Shown: positions 7,840 through 16,436 of the stretch, in pieces
Layout: the number at the start of each line of letters is the position of its first letter
How positions within the stretch are numbered: the stretch's first letter is position 1
Source of the DNA: Marinirhabdus gelatinilytica
GTDB taxonomy: Bacteria; Bacteroidota; Bacteroidia; Flavobacteriales; Flavobacteriaceae
Direction: 5' to 3'
NCBI RefSeq assembly: GCF_003353425.1
Contig: NZ_QRAO01000001.1
Coordinates: 372,001 to 436,000, forward strand
DNA: 64,000 nucleotides
Notes under the pieces: model-generated
What the model was told of the DNA's origin: nothing
The model's database searches: none
Seen by the model: the letters and a program-made list of their open reading frames with translations, nothing else
Translations under genes and position numbers: made by a program

Positions 7840-10074
7840 ATGCCGAAACGTAAGAAAAGAAGAAGAAACAATAATAAAATACAGGGACTCACCAATAGCA
7901 TCCTGACCATACTCCGCAAGAGCAACGGAACTCCCATTAACCATAAACAAATCGCAGCAAAGTTAGGCGTGGACGATCCCAGCAGTCGCAACCAGATCGT
8001 AAAAAAACTAAAGGAGTTACAAGTAAAAGGAGATATACAGGAAGTAGATCGCGGTAAGTACATAGTTGCACCCTCTAAGAACTATTATACCGGAACCATG
8101 GATATTACAGGTCGCGGTCGCGGTTTTGTGATCGTGGAAGATCTTGAGGACGATATAAAAGTATCCAACAAAAACCTGAACAAAGCCCTTAATGGTGACA
8201 CCGTTGAAGTGTATGTATTTAAGCGAAAACGCGGTGGAAGAATGGAGGGAGAAGTTACCAACATCATCAAACGTAAACGCACCGAATTTGTGGGTACCAT
8301 CCAAGTCTCCGATAAATTTGCCTTCGTAGAATGTATGGGCTACAATATGTACACTGATATCTTTGTACCAAAAAGTAAGATAAACAAAGCCGAAGATGGT
8401 GATAAAGTGTTAGTAAAAATGGAGGGGTGGGAACAAAATTCTGAATCTCCATTAGGAAGTGTACTTAAAGTGTTGGGTAAACCAGGCGAACACAATACCG
8501 AAATACATGCCATCCTGGCACAGTACGGATTGCCGTATGAGTTTCCCTACGAAGTTGAAAAATATGCCAATGAGCTGGATACCCGCATCCATGACGACGA
8601 AATAAAAAAACGTCGCGATATGCGAAAAACACTCACATTTACAATAGATCCAAAAGATGCAAAAGATTTTGACGATGCCCTGAGTTTTGAAGTCTTGGAT
8701 AACGGAAACTACGAAATTGGCATCCACATTGCCGATGTTTCCCATTACGTAAAACCAGGAAGTATATTGGACGACGAAGCTTACGAGCGTGCCACATCAG
8801 TTTATCTGGTGGATAGAGTAGTGCCCATGTTGCCAGAGATTCTTTCCAACAACGCATGCTCGCTACGTCCCAATGAGGAAAAATACACCTTCTCTGCAGT
8901 GTTTGAAGTCAATAACAAAGCTGAAGTGGTAAAAAAATGGTTTGGAAGAACCGTAACCTATAGTGATGCCCGTTTTGCATACGAAGAGGCCCAACAGATT
9001 ATTGAGGCTTCAGAATCAAATAACTTTAAGATGGGTGATACTATTTCAGAAAAAATAAGAACTATCCCAGCCAATATTTCCCTTACAGGAAAAGAATATA
9101 CCGTTGCTCAACCCATTGCTGCAGCCATTGTAGAAATGGACCGCTTGGCTAAAATCCTACGTAAACAACGCATGCACGCCGGGGCGATAAGTTTTGATAA
9201 AGTAGAGGTAAAATTTATTTTGGATGAAAACGCCAATCCCGAAGGTGTCTATTTCAAGGAAAGCAAAGATGCCAACAAGCTCATTGAAGAATTTATGCTC
9301 TTGGCCAACCGCAGTGTAGCCGAATTTATTGGCAAACAGAACCCAAAGAAAACATTTGTGTACCGTGTACACGACGAACCCGATGACCAAAAGATTGCAG
9401 CGTTGCAGAATATCATCAAACAATTTGGGTACAAAATGGATACCCGGGACCGAAAGCGAACTGCAGCTTCTATGAACAAGCTCTTAAAAGATGTACAAGG
9501 AAAAAAAGAGCAGAATATGATAGATACCATTGCTATACGCACCATGAGCAAGGCCCAATATACCATCCATAACATTGGGCACTATGGGCTGGCGTTCGAT
9601 TATTATACACACTTCACCTCACCCATACGTCGCTATCCAGATGTGATGGTGCATCGCTTGTTACAGCGGTATTTAGACAATAAACCAAGTGCCAAGGAAG
9701 AGAAATACGAAGACCGCTGCGGCCACAGTACCGAAATGGAAATACTCGCCACCAACGCAGAGCGTGATAGTATAAAATACATGCAGGTAAAATACATGCA
9801 AGACCATAAAGATGAAGAATTTGTGGGTGTCATCTCAGGTGTGACAGAGTGGGGAATCTATGTAGAGATCATTGAGAATAAATGCGAAGGCATGGTGCGC
9901 CTACAGGACCTGGACGACGATCATTACGATTTGGACAAAGAGAATTTTGCCGTTGTGGGCCAACATAGTAAAAATGCTTATGTTCTTGGCGATACGGTAA
10001 AGGTTAAAGTAAAAAATGCCGACCTGGTACAAAAGCATTTGGACTTTACGATGCTAGGGCATGTGGAGCAGTAA
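7840..10074 (+). CDS. rnr: Ribonuclease R
   Basis: A 744-residue 3'-5' exoribonuclease of the RNase II/R family, which degrades structured RNA. Order of domains: a Lys/Arg-rich start (KRKKRRRNNNK), a winged-helix segment (about 15-75), two cold-shock OB domains (about 80-215), the RNB catalytic domain (about 255-590) with the metal-binding cluster DPKDAKDFDD near 270-279, and a C-terminal S1 domain (about 655-740). Length and architecture are standard for Bacteroidota. The head-GIN gene follows 78 bp later in the same orientation. The start MPKRKKRRR is the first ATG and gives the expected N-terminus. Confidence 0.96.
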   Translation: MPKRKKRRRNNNKIQGLTNSILTILRKSNGTPINHKQIAAKLGVDDPSSRNQIVKKLKELQVKGDIQEVDRGKYIVAPSKNYYTGTMDITGRGRGFVIVEDLEDDIKVSNKNLNKALNGDTVEVYVFKRKRGGRMEGEVTNIIKRKRTEFVGTIQVSDKFAFVECMGYNMYTDIFVPKSKINKAEDGDKVLVKMEGWEQNSESPLGSVLKVLGKPGEHNTEIHAILAQYGLPYEFPYEVEKYANELDTRIHDDEIKKRRDMRKTLTFTIDPKDAKDFDDALSFEVLDNGNYEIGIHIADVSHYVKPGSILDDEAYERATSVYLVDRVVPMLPEILSNNACSLRPNEEKYTFSAVFEVNNKAEVVKKWFGRTVTYSDARFAYEEAQQIIEASESNNFKMGDTISEKIRTIPANISLTGKEYTVAQPIAAAIVEMDRLAKILRKQRMHAGAISFDKVEVKFILDENANPEGVYFKESKDANKLIEEFMLLANRSVAEFIGKQNPKKTFVYRVHDEPDDQKIAALQNIIKQFGYKMDTRDRKRTAASMNKLLKDVQGKKEQNMIDTIAIRTMSKAQYTIHNIGHYGLAFDYYTHFTSPIRRYPDVMVHRLLQRYLDNKPSAKEEKYEDRCGHSTEMEILATNAERDSIKYMQVKYMQDHKDEEFVGVISGVTEWGIYVEIIENKCEGMVRLQDLDDDHYDLDKENFAVVGQHSKNAYVLGDTVKVKVKNADLVQKHLDFTMLGHVEQ

Positions 10075-10152
10075 AAATTTAGATATAAAGTAGATTTTTT
10101 TAAATTCATTAATTGGATTCCAAGATGCCTGCTAAACCATAAAATTCCTGTC

Positions 10153-10836
10153 ATGAAAACCTACCTTTCTATCCTTCTTGTATTGATAAGTGTTTCCCTA
10201 TTGGCACAAGACTCTGTAGAACAAAACATTGGCGATTTTAGTGAGTTGAAAGTCTATGACTTGATCTATGTAAACCTGATCCCCTCCACAGAAAATAAAG
10301 TACTGCTCACTGGCGAGGACAAAGATGAAATTTCATTGGTTAACAAAGATGGTACTTTAAAAATTAGAATGAAAACTACCAAACCGTTTAGTGGTAGTGC
10401 CAATGCTGTAGTAGTGTATTATAAAGACCTAGCGGTGATAGATGCCAATGAAGGTGTTACCATTACCAGCGACCAAGTTTTGGAACGTGAGAGCCTGGAA
10501 CTGCGCGTACAGGAAGGTGGCGAAATAAAACTAACCTTGGCTGTTACGCAATTAATCTCAAAAGCAGTAACGGGAGGAAAGCTCTGGCTACAAGGGACCG
10601 CAACATCCCAAGACCTATCCATCAACACAGGCGGTATCTCCAACGGTAAAGACCTAAAAACCGAAACCACTAGTGTTACTATCAAGGCTGGAGGAGAAGC
10701 AGATATCAACGCATCGCAGCTAGCCAAAATTGACATTAAAGCCGGTGGTAGCGTCTATGTATATGGCAATCCAAAGGAAATTGATAAAAAGAAATTGTTT
10801 GGCGGGCGTATCAAAGTTATTAAAGAAGCCCCATAG
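10153..10836 (+). CDS. Head-GIN domain (DUF2807) exported protein
   Basis: 227 residues with a signal peptide (MKTYLSILLVLISVSLLAQ) followed by a beta-strand-rich body typical of DUF2807, described as putative auto-transporter adhesin head GIN domain. Signs are FSELKVYDLIYVNLIP at the start and the repetitive short strands TSVTIKAGGEADINASQL and IDIKAGGSVYVYGNP at the end, forming a right-handed beta-helix-like stack. It is presumably periplasmic or outer-membrane associated; the ligand is unknown. It lies between rnr and a LysE-type transporter, separated by 78 and 33 bp, so an operon of three is possible. Confidence 0.87.
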   Translation: MKTYLSILLVLISVSLLAQDSVEQNIGDFSELKVYDLIYVNLIPSTENKVLLTGEDKDEISLVNKDGTLKIRMKTTKPFSGSANAVVVYYKDLAVIDANEGVTITSDQVLERESLELRVQEGGEIKLTLAVTQLISKAVTGGKLWLQGTATSQDLSINTGGISNGKDLKTETTSVTIKAGGEADINASQLAKIDIKAGGSVYVYGNPKEIDKKKLFGGRIKVIKEAP

Positions 10837-10869
10837 CAAACGCCCAAAACTTCGTACTTTTACGATACT

Positions 10870-11601
10870 ATGTTCGACGGTATTGGTTATGCGGCTTTTT
10901 ATGGTTTCCTACTTGCTTTTGCAGTAGGCCCTGTATTCTTTACCCTTATCGAGACCAGTATTACCAAAGGTTTTCGTGCTGGTGTTGCCTTCGATCTGGG
11001 TGCCATTTTTGCCGATATTATCTTTATCATCATTGCCTATTTTAGTACCAGTAAGATATTGGAACGGGTAAAGGACGACCCGGGATTGCTCATTTTTGGA
11101 GGGGTTGTATTGATTGCCTATGGCGTGATATCGTATATCCGAACCTCAAGAAATTTAATTAAGATCGTTAGGGAACATTATGCGGTTTCCATCAAAAAAA
11201 ATCTGGGAGGTCTTTTCTTAAAGGGGTTCCTGCTCAACTTCGTGAACTTTGGGGTGCTTGCTGGTTGGATAGGTACTATTATTATGGCCAATGCACTTAC
11301 CTCTTCAGAGAGAGGAGTACTGTTGTTTTTAAGTACGGTCCTCATTGTTTTCTTTGCAACAGATTTGCTGAAAATCCTGCTCGCAAAAAAGCTGAAGAGT
11401 AAAATGACTCCACGGGTTATCTTCAAGACCAAAAAGTGGATAAGTATCCTCATCACAATTTTTGGACTCTTTTTATTGGTAGAGGGAATCTTTCCGGAAC
11501 AGGTTCAAAGAGGGCTAGAGAAAATACCACAGCAACAATCCCCTATTGATAAGCCCATCCCACCCGTAGAGGAAGAAGTGATGGAAGTACAGCAGCCTTA
11601 A
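10870..11601 (+). CDS. LysE family translocator
   Basis: A 243-residue protein with about six hydrophobic helices and the LysE/RhtB N-terminal signature AFAVGPVFFTLIETSITKGFRAG (split across the first helix and loop). The family exports amino acids or related metabolites by proton antiport across the inner membrane; the substrate here cannot be told. A central GFLLNFVNFGVLAGW motif matches the fourth helix of the family, and the C-terminus is Pro/Glu-rich and probably disordered. The gene ends shortly before a strong hairpin that lies between it and the convergent tRNA-Cys gene. Confidence 0.88.
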   Translation: MFDGIGYAAFYGFLLAFAVGPVFFTLIETSITKGFRAGVAFDLGAIFADIIFIIIAYFSTSKILERVKDDPGLLIFGGVVLIAYGVISYIRTSRNLIKIVREHYAVSIKKNLGGLFLKGFLLNFVNFGVLAGWIGTIIMANALTSSERGVLLFLSTVLIVFFATDLLKILLAKKLKSKMTPRVIFKTKKWISILITIFGLFLLVEGIFPEQVQRGLEKIPQQQSPIDKPIPPVEEEVMEVQQP

Positions 11602-11614
11602 GTAAATAATAAAA

Positions 11615-11639
11615 AAATCCAGCCGAAAAGGCTGGATTT
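11615..11639 (-). terminator. Rho-independent terminator of tRNA-Cys
   Basis: A perfect 10-bp stem, AAATCCAGCC with GGCTGGATTT, closes a 5-nt loop. Read on the minus strand, it is followed by a run of T residues, so it fits as the terminator of the tRNA gene. It may also act weakly for the LysE gene arriving from the other side. Confidence 0.85.
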
Positions 11640-11645
11640 ATGTTG

Positions 11646-11716
11646 AGGCATCTAGCGGATTCGAACCGCTGTAAAAGGTTTTGCAGACCTCTGCCTAGCC
11701 ACTCGGCCAAGATGCC
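11646..11716 (-). tRNA. tRNA-Cys (anticodon GCA)
   Basis: The minus strand reads a full 71-nt cloverleaf. The acceptor stem GGCATCT pairs with AGATGCC. The D arm contains GGCCGAGTGGCTAGGC, the anticodon loop is CTGCAAA with GCA, and the T loop contains TTCGAATC. The discriminator base is T (U), as expected for tRNA-Cys. CCA is not encoded. A terminator hairpin follows 6 bases later. It stands alone between the LysE gene and folB. Confidence 0.97.
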
Positions 11717-11761
11717 GTTATGAATTGGCAAATATAGAAATATAAAACAAATTTCAACACC

Positions 11762-12118
11762 TTAGCGCTTGCTTTTCATGGTCACTACCACTTCGGCCAC
11801 ATCACCGCCAATAGGTGGGTTCAATTTTGAAATAGAAACCTTCGCTTTTGTCACCAAAGAAATTTCAGCAAAAATTCTATCGATAATGCGTTGGCCCACT
11901 TGTTCCAAAAGTTTGCTTCGTTGTGCCATTTCGGTTTTGATGATGTGCTGTAAATGGACGTAATCTACCGTATCGTTCAAGCTATCGGTTTTTGCAGCCT
12001 CACTCAAATCTGCTTTGACTTTTAGGTTTACCAAGTAATCACTCCCTATCTTTTCTTCTTCAATCAAACAACCGTGGTTGGTAAAAATGCGCACATTTTT
12101 TAAGCGAATGGTACTCAT
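11762..12118 (-). CDS. folB: Dihydroneopterin aldolase
   Basis: A 118-residue FolB, which converts 7,8-dihydroneopterin to 6-hydroxymethyl-7,8-dihydropterin plus glycolaldehyde in folate synthesis. Family marks are the NHGCLIEEEKIGSDY segment near residues 14-28, LNDTVDYVHL near 50, LLEQVGQRIIDRI and the substrate-binding SKLNPPIGG near 100. The ATG at 12118 (MSTIRLKNVRIF) is chosen; the open frame continues 25 codons upstream through a Lys/Gly-rich stretch unlike the family. The gene is divergent from glnS. Confidence is high on family and length. Confidence 0.94.
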   Translation of the reverse strand: MSTIRLKNVRIFTNHGCLIEEEKIGSDYLVNLKVKADLSEAAKTDSLNDTVDYVHLQHIIKTEMAQRSKLLEQVGQRIIDRIFAEISLVTKAKVSISKLNPPIGGDVAEVVVTMKSKR

Positions 12119-12212
12119 AATTTTTTTTTGTAAAGATATTAATTTCCCCCCTTGCCCGCCCCCAACAAGCTTTTTTTTGGGAGAGGAACGCACTATGGGG
12201 TGTGTTTTTCAT

Positions 12213-12220
12213 TAACTTTG
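12213..12220 (+). promoter_or_regulatory. -7 element (TAACTTTG) for glnS
   Basis: TAACTTTG matches TAnnTTTG. Transcription from here would begin near 12226, giving a leader of about 95 nt that contains the inverted repeat at 12244-12305. It excludes the longer glnS open frame that begins at 12202. Confidence 0.5.
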
Positions 12221-12243
12221 TGCTTGTTGTAACGATGTCCGTT

Positions 12244-12305
12244 CGAGCGCAGTCGAGAACTATTTCTTGTTTAGGGCATACCATTCAACCTCTCGACTGC
12301 GCTCG
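12244..12305. repeat. REP-like 15-bp inverted repeat in the glnS leader
   Basis: The arms CGAGCGCAGTCGAGA (12244-12258) and TCTCGACTGCGCTCG (12291-12305) are perfect reverse complements with a 32-nt spacer. The core (TCGACTGCGCTCG) resembles short palindromic repeats dispersed through many Flavobacteriaceae genomes. In the predicted glnS leader it would fold as a long hairpin. Only one copy is present in this window. Confidence 0.7.
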
Positions 12306-12321
12306 GGAAGACACAAATACC

Positions 12322-14001
12322 ATGACAGAAGAAAAAGAACCACTCAATTTTATAGAGCATATAATAGAAGAAGACCTAAAAGGAAGCTACTCGAAAGAAG
12401 ACCTCCAATTCCGTTTTCCGCCCGAGCCCAATGGCTATTTGCATATTGGGCACGCATCATCCATCTGTTTGAATTTTGGTCTGGGACTGCGCTACAAGGC
12501 TCCCGTAAACCTGCGTTTTGACGACACCAACCCAGCAAAGGAAGAACAGGAATTTGTAGATGCCATAAAAAAAGATGTCTCTTGGTTGGGCTTTGAGTGG
12601 GCGAACGAATGTTATGCTTCAGATTATTTCCAACAACTGTACGACTGGGCCGTACAAATGATAAAAGATGGCAAGGCGTATGTAGACTCTCAAGCTTCTG
12701 AAGCCATTGCACAACAAAAAGGAACCCCCAGCGAGCCGGGTGTGGAAAGTCCGTATAGAAACCGTCCGGTTTCAGAAAGTTTGGAGCTTTTTGAACAAAT
12801 GAAAAATGGAGAAGCTCCCGAAGGCTCTCATGTGCTTCGCGCCAAAATAGATATGGCCTCTAGCAATATGCTCATGCGGGATCCTGTAATGTATCGGATT
12901 TTGCACAAGAGCCACCACCGTACAGGTACAGATTGGAAGATTTTCCCTATGTACGATTGGACACATGGAGAGAGTGATTATATAGAGCAGGTCTCCCATA
13001 GCTTCTGTACACTTGAGTTTTTGCCCCATAGAGAGCTTTACGATTGGTTCTTGGACCAAGTGCACGAAAAGGACAAGTTACGCCCTAAGCAGCGAGAATT
13101 TGCCCGTAGAAACTTGAGCCATACCGTTGTAAGTAAGCGTAAATTAGCAAAACTGGTTGAAGAAGGTGTTGTAAACGGTTGGGACGACCCGCGTATGCCC
13201 ACTATTTCGGGACTGCGCAGAAGGGGATACACCCCAGATTCCATCAAAAACTTTGCTGATAGCATTGGTGTGGGAAAACGTGAAAACTTGATCGATGTAT
13301 CGCACCTAGAATTTAACGTACGGGAAGACCTCAATAAAAAAGCAGACCGTGTCATGGCCGTTCTGGATCCCTTAAAGGTGGTTATAACCAACTATCCCGA
13401 AGGTGAAGAAGAATGGTTGGAAGCCGAAAACAATCCTGGGGACGATACGGCGGGAAGTAGGGAAGTACCCTTTAGCAGAGAAATCTATATTGAACAAAAC
13501 GATTTTAAGGAAGAAGCCAACCGGAAATTCTTCAGACTCAAATTAGGGGGCGAAGTGCGTTTAAAGAACGCATACATCATAAAGGCCGAAAAAGCCATAA
13601 AGGACGATGCCGGAAATATAGTTGAAGTACATTGCTCTTACGATACCGATAGTAAAAGCGGTAGCGGTACCGAAGCGTCGCTAAGAAAGGTGAAGGGAAC
13701 GCTGCATTGGGTATCCGTAAATCACGCATTGCCAGTTGAGGTACGCTTGTACGATCGCTTGTTTACCGATGCCTCACCAGACACCCACAAGGATAAGGAC
13801 TTTATGGAATTTATCAACCCGAACTCCCTAGAGGTTATTACGGGCTATGCAGAGCCAAGCCTAGAAAAACTACAACCAGAAGATACGGTGCAGTTCCAGC
13901 GACTGGGCTACTTTACGGTAGATAGGGATTCAACCTCGGCTAAAAAGGTGTTTAACAGAACAGTTGCCCTGAGAGACTCCTGGGCAAAATTGAAAGAATA
14001 A
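12322..14001 (+). CDS. glnS: Glutamine--tRNA ligase
   Basis: A 559-residue class I aminoacyl-tRNA synthetase charging tRNA-Gln. The ATP-binding HIGH motif appears as GYLHIGHA near residue 37, preceded by FRFPPEPNG. The KMSKS counterpart is VVSKRKL near 270. The C-terminal half forms the two beta-barrel anticodon-binding domains. The start MTEEKEPLNF at 12322 is the standard GlnRS start; the frame is open for 40 codons more, but that part overlaps the predicted promoter and inverted repeat. Having glnS implies direct Gln-tRNA charging rather than sole reliance on transamidation. The separate gltX is also in this window. Confidence 0.96.
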   Translation: MTEEKEPLNFIEHIIEEDLKGSYSKEDLQFRFPPEPNGYLHIGHASSICLNFGLGLRYKAPVNLRFDDTNPAKEEQEFVDAIKKDVSWLGFEWANECYASDYFQQLYDWAVQMIKDGKAYVDSQASEAIAQQKGTPSEPGVESPYRNRPVSESLELFEQMKNGEAPEGSHVLRAKIDMASSNMLMRDPVMYRILHKSHHRTGTDWKIFPMYDWTHGESDYIEQVSHSFCTLEFLPHRELYDWFLDQVHEKDKLRPKQREFARRNLSHTVVSKRKLAKLVEEGVVNGWDDPRMPTISGLRRRGYTPDSIKNFADSIGVGKRENLIDVSHLEFNVREDLNKKADRVMAVLDPLKVVITNYPEGEEEWLEAENNPGDDTAGSREVPFSREIYIEQNDFKEEANRKFFRLKLGGEVRLKNAYIIKAEKAIKDDAGNIVEVHCSYDTDSKSGSGTEASLRKVKGTLHWVSVNHALPVEVRLYDRLFTDASPDTHKDKDFMEFINPNSLEVITGYAEPSLEKLQPEDTVQFQRLGYFTVDRDSTSAKKVFNRTVALRDSWAKLKE

Positions 14002-14232
14002 CATTTCAACAACTAGAGATTGTTCAAAAATAATAATCTTGCCAAATAATAATCTTTTAAGATTTAGACACCCATAATTCTGAAATATTTAAGATAAATT
14101 GGCAGTAACCCGTTCATTTTAAGAAACCTTTACCATTTGTAATTTCGGTATTAACCGGTTGTTAACACGCCTTGGAGCTATGTTGGAGTATCTTTGTTAC
14201 AAACAACATTTAATAACATTAAAACAACAAAC
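14002..14232 (+). promoter_or_regulatory. Upstream region and -7 element of the YtxH operon
   Basis: This 231-bp gap after glnS is AT-rich with no gene. It holds a TATCTTTG -7 element at 14189-14196 about 40 bases before the YtxH start. A TTG lies 14 bases upstream of that (14172-14174), shorter than the usual 17-23 spacing. The position fits a separate, possibly stress-controlled promoter for the three genes that follow. Confidence 0.4.
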
Positions 14233-14610
14233 ATGGCATCAAACACAGGACAAACACTACTCGCATTATTAACTGGAGCAGCCATAGGTGCTGGAATAGG
14301 GATTTTATATGCACCAGATAAGGGGTCTAAGACCAGAGATAAAATAGGCAAGGAGACCAAGAAAGCGCAAAAGAGGCTTAACAAGCAAATCAAGGAAACC
14401 ACGAGCAACCTTAATGAGAAAGCTCAAAAAGCACGATTGAGCTTTGAACAAAAATTGGAAGACACGTTATCTTCAGCCAGCTACAAAGCAGATGATATAC
14501 TACTTGCTATGGAGGACAAACTGGAATCCCTTAGAAAGCAAAACGCAAAGCTTCAAAAAGAAGCAATAGTAGAAAAAACAAAAACTAAAGCCAAAAAAGC
14601 AACTGCATAA
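14233..14610 (+). CDS. YtxH domain-containing protein
   Basis: 125 residues starting MASNTGQTLLALLTGAAIG; the upstream 13 codons of open frame are not needed. A single hydrophobic, Gly/Ala-rich helix (residues about 8-26, GAAIGAGIGILYAPDKG) is followed by a long, very charged Lys/Glu/Ala coiled-coil tail. This is the YtxH (gas vesicle GvpP-like) domain pattern, a family linked to general stress in Firmicutes. It is the first gene of a three-gene block with a holin-X-like protein and an 81-residue protein. The three are spaced by 2 bp and a 4-bp overlap, so almost certainly co-expressed. Confidence 0.85.
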   Translation: MASNTGQTLLALLTGAAIGAGIGILYAPDKGSKTRDKIGKETKKAQKRLNKQIKETTSNLNEKAQKARLSFEQKLEDTLSSASYKADDILLAMEDKLESLRKQNAKLQKEAIVEKTKTKAKKATA

Positions 14611-14612
14611 GA

Positions 14613-15032
14613 ATGGCATTTGAAACCCTATCGCAACACCTGAACGACTCAGGAAAAAAAGTACAGGAATATCTTAAAAATTCGGCGGACTATTACAAGC
14701 TCCGCCTTTTTAAGCATGCCATGAAACTATCCACCTCGCTCATCAATATGTTGGCACTGGGTGGTATTTTTATGCTGTTTCTAATGTTCTTTTCTTTTGG
14801 GATTGCAATGTGGTTGGGCCGCATTCTGGAAAGCATGTTGTTCGGTTTCTTTATTGTTGGAGGGTTTTACCTTGTTGTGTTTTTGCTTCTCCTTTTCTTC
14901 GGAAAAAAACATATTGACAAAGCCATACTTTCAAAATTTTCAGAATTGGTGACAGAAGATATGGAGGAAGAAAAGCATATGTTCGAGGACGATGTTTCCC
15001 TAGAAGAGTTTAACGAAACAAAGTTACCATGA
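14613..15032 (+). CDS. Phage holin family (holin-X, superfamily III-like) membrane protein
   Basis: 139 residues. A soluble amphipathic start (about 1-40) is followed by two close hydrophobic helices (about 43-72 and 78-98, rich in Phe/Leu/Gly) and an acidic C-terminus. This layout is that of the putative holin-X family, which despite its name is chromosomal and occurs widely beside YtxH genes in Bacteroidota. There are no other phage genes nearby, so a prophage origin is unlikely. It begins 2 bases after the YtxH stop and overlaps the next gene by ATGA. Confidence 0.8.
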   Translation: MAFETLSQHLNDSGKKVQEYLKNSADYYKLRLFKHAMKLSTSLINMLALGGIFMLFLMFFSFGIAMWLGRILESMLFGFFIVGGFYLVVFLLLLFFGKKHIDKAILSKFSELVTEDMEEEKHMFEDDVSLEEFNETKLP

Positions 15033-15274
15033 AGAAAAAGTACTATACATTTGATGAGTTGGACCAGGATATAAAGCGAGCCAAGCTACAGTCTGAAATA
15101 GACAGGGAAGAGCTAAAATTGAGCTTGCACCAAACCAAAGAGAGCGTTACCCCAGGAAAGATAGCAACTGCCATAATAGGGGGTATGGCCACAAGCGCAG
15201 TGCTTATTAAACTATTAACACCCGTGGCGTCTTTTGCTATTGGGAGATTGCTACAAAAGTATAAGGAGAACTAG
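15029..15274 (+). CDS. Small helical protein of the YtxH/holin block (DUF6327-like)
   Basis: An 81-residue protein with a charged N-terminal helix (FDELDQDIKRAKLQSEIDRE) and one C-terminal hydrophobic segment (about 48-70, KIATAIIGGMATSAVLIKLL). The start overlaps the previous stop as ATGA, so translation is coupled. It resembles the small DUF6327-type proteins seen third in this block, but that is a pattern match, not a confirmed family. It probably sits in the inner membrane with its two neighbours. The operon closes at a strong terminator 26 bases after the stop. Confidence 0.72.
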   Translation: MKKKYYTFDELDQDIKRAKLQSEIDREELKLSLHQTKESVTPGKIATAIIGGMATSAVLIKLLTPVASFAIGRLLQKYKEN

Positions 15275-15299
15275 AAAAACGAACCTATTCACTATTTTA

Positions 15300-15337
15300 A
15301 CACAAAGCCCGATTTAAAAAAAAATCGGGCTTTGTGT
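15300..15337 (+). terminator. Strong rho-independent terminator
   Basis: A perfect 15-bp stem, CACAAAGCCCGATTT with AAATCGGGCTTTGTG, closes a 6-A loop and is followed by a T run at 15337-15340. It ends the YtxH operon. It lies just before the 3' end of the convergent SPFH gene and could serve both. Confidence 0.92.
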
Positions 15338-15361
15338 TTTTGGGTTAAAACAGCAACGTAT

Positions 15362-16354
15362 TTAAAACTGCACATCCTCGTCTGCTGGAGGTGGAGGTGG
15401 CTTTCTACGTGTTTTCTTATTGGTAATCCCCTTGGCAGCATTGGTCTTTTTCATCTGTTCGCCAATCTGGTTGCTGGCCACAAAACTGGCGATCATATCA
15501 TTCAGCATATTGCTTCCGGCTTGTGGGGAGTTGGGCAATAAAATAAGGTTGGTGTTGGTTTCTTCACCTATGCTCTGTAATGTGTCATAATGCTGTGTTA
15601 CCACAATAAGGGCACTGGCCTCTTGGGAGTTTATGCCCACGTTGTTCAGCACATCTACACTTTCTTCCAGTCCGCGCGCGATCTCACGTCGTTGGTCTGC
15701 AATACCCTGTCCTTGTAAACGCTTGCTCTCCGCCTCTGCACGGGCCTTTGCCACTATTTTGATACGCTCGGCTTCTGCTTCGTACTCAGCGGCCACTTTT
15801 TCACGTTCAGCAGCGTTAATACGGTTCATGGCTGCTTTTACCTGTACGTCCGGGTCAATATCGGTCACCAGGGTTTTTATGATGTCGTACCCGTAATCGC
15901 TCATGGCTTCGTTGAGTTCGGCTTTTACAGCAATGGCAATATCGTCCTTACGCTCAAACACATCGTCCAGTTTCATCTTGGGAACCTCGGCACGAACCAC
16001 GTCGAACACGTAAGAGGTAATCTGGTCGTGTGGGTTCTGAAGTTTATAAAAAGCATCGTACACCTTATCACGTATCACTTGGAACTGTACCGAAATCTTC
16101 AACCTTACAAATACGTCATCTTTTGTTTTGGTTTCGACAAGAACATCCAATTGCTGAATTTTTAGGTTAACCCTCCCCGCTATACGTTGTACCACAGGTA
16201 TTTTAAACTGAAGTCCAGAATTGCGGATGCTGCTAAAGCGCCCAAAATTTTCAATAAGGGCTGCAGTTTGTTGCTTTACCACAAAAAACGAAGAAAGCAA
16301 CAAGAAGAAAATGATAATTCCAAGAGGAACCAATAAAATAAGGAATGCGCTCAT
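15362..16354 (-). CDS. SPFH/band 7 (stomatin/prohibitin-like) membrane protein
   Basis: 330 residues: an N-terminal membrane helix (about 4-26), then the SPFH/PHB domain (about 27-200) with the phrases VVKQQTAALIENFGRF and GLQFKIPVVQRI. A charged coiled coil rich in Glu/Ala/Lys follows (about 195-245, AEREKVAAEYEAEAERIKI), then a short C-terminus with a PPPPPADED tail. It is closest to the stomatin/slipin-type members that form multimeric rings at membrane microdomains. The exact role in Bacteroidota is not established. It is divergent from a beta-barrel protein gene and converges on the YtxH operon terminator. Confidence 0.9.
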   Translation of the reverse strand: MSAFLILLVPLGIIIFFLLLSSFFVVKQQTAALIENFGRFSSIRNSGLQFKIPVVQRIAGRVNLKIQQLDVLVETKTKDDVFVRLKISVQFQVIRDKVYDAFYKLQNPHDQITSYVFDVVRAEVPKMKLDDVFERKDDIAIAVKAELNEAMSDYGYDIIKTLVTDIDPDVQVKAAMNRINAAEREKVAAEYEAEAERIKIVAKARAEAESKRLQGQGIADQRREIARGLEESVDVLNNVGINSQEASALIVVTQHYDTLQSIGEETNTNLILLPNSPQAGSNMLNDMIASFVASNQIGEQMKKTNAAKGITNKKTRRKPPPPPADEDVQF

Positions 16355-16436
16355 AATGCTGAAATATTAGTTGAATAATTCCGTTGAAGATACGAAAATA
16401 AAGCTATTTTTAGCCCCCTTAATCCGTAACCTCACT

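Noticed and set aside
12202-12321. N-terminal extension of glnS from 12202
   Set aside because: This part overlaps the predicted -7 box at 12213-12220 and the inverted repeat, and GlnRS proteins begin at the ATG at 12322.
14613-15032. A prophage remnant based on the holin-like gene
   Set aside because: No other phage genes surround it and the family is chromosomal in Bacteroidota.
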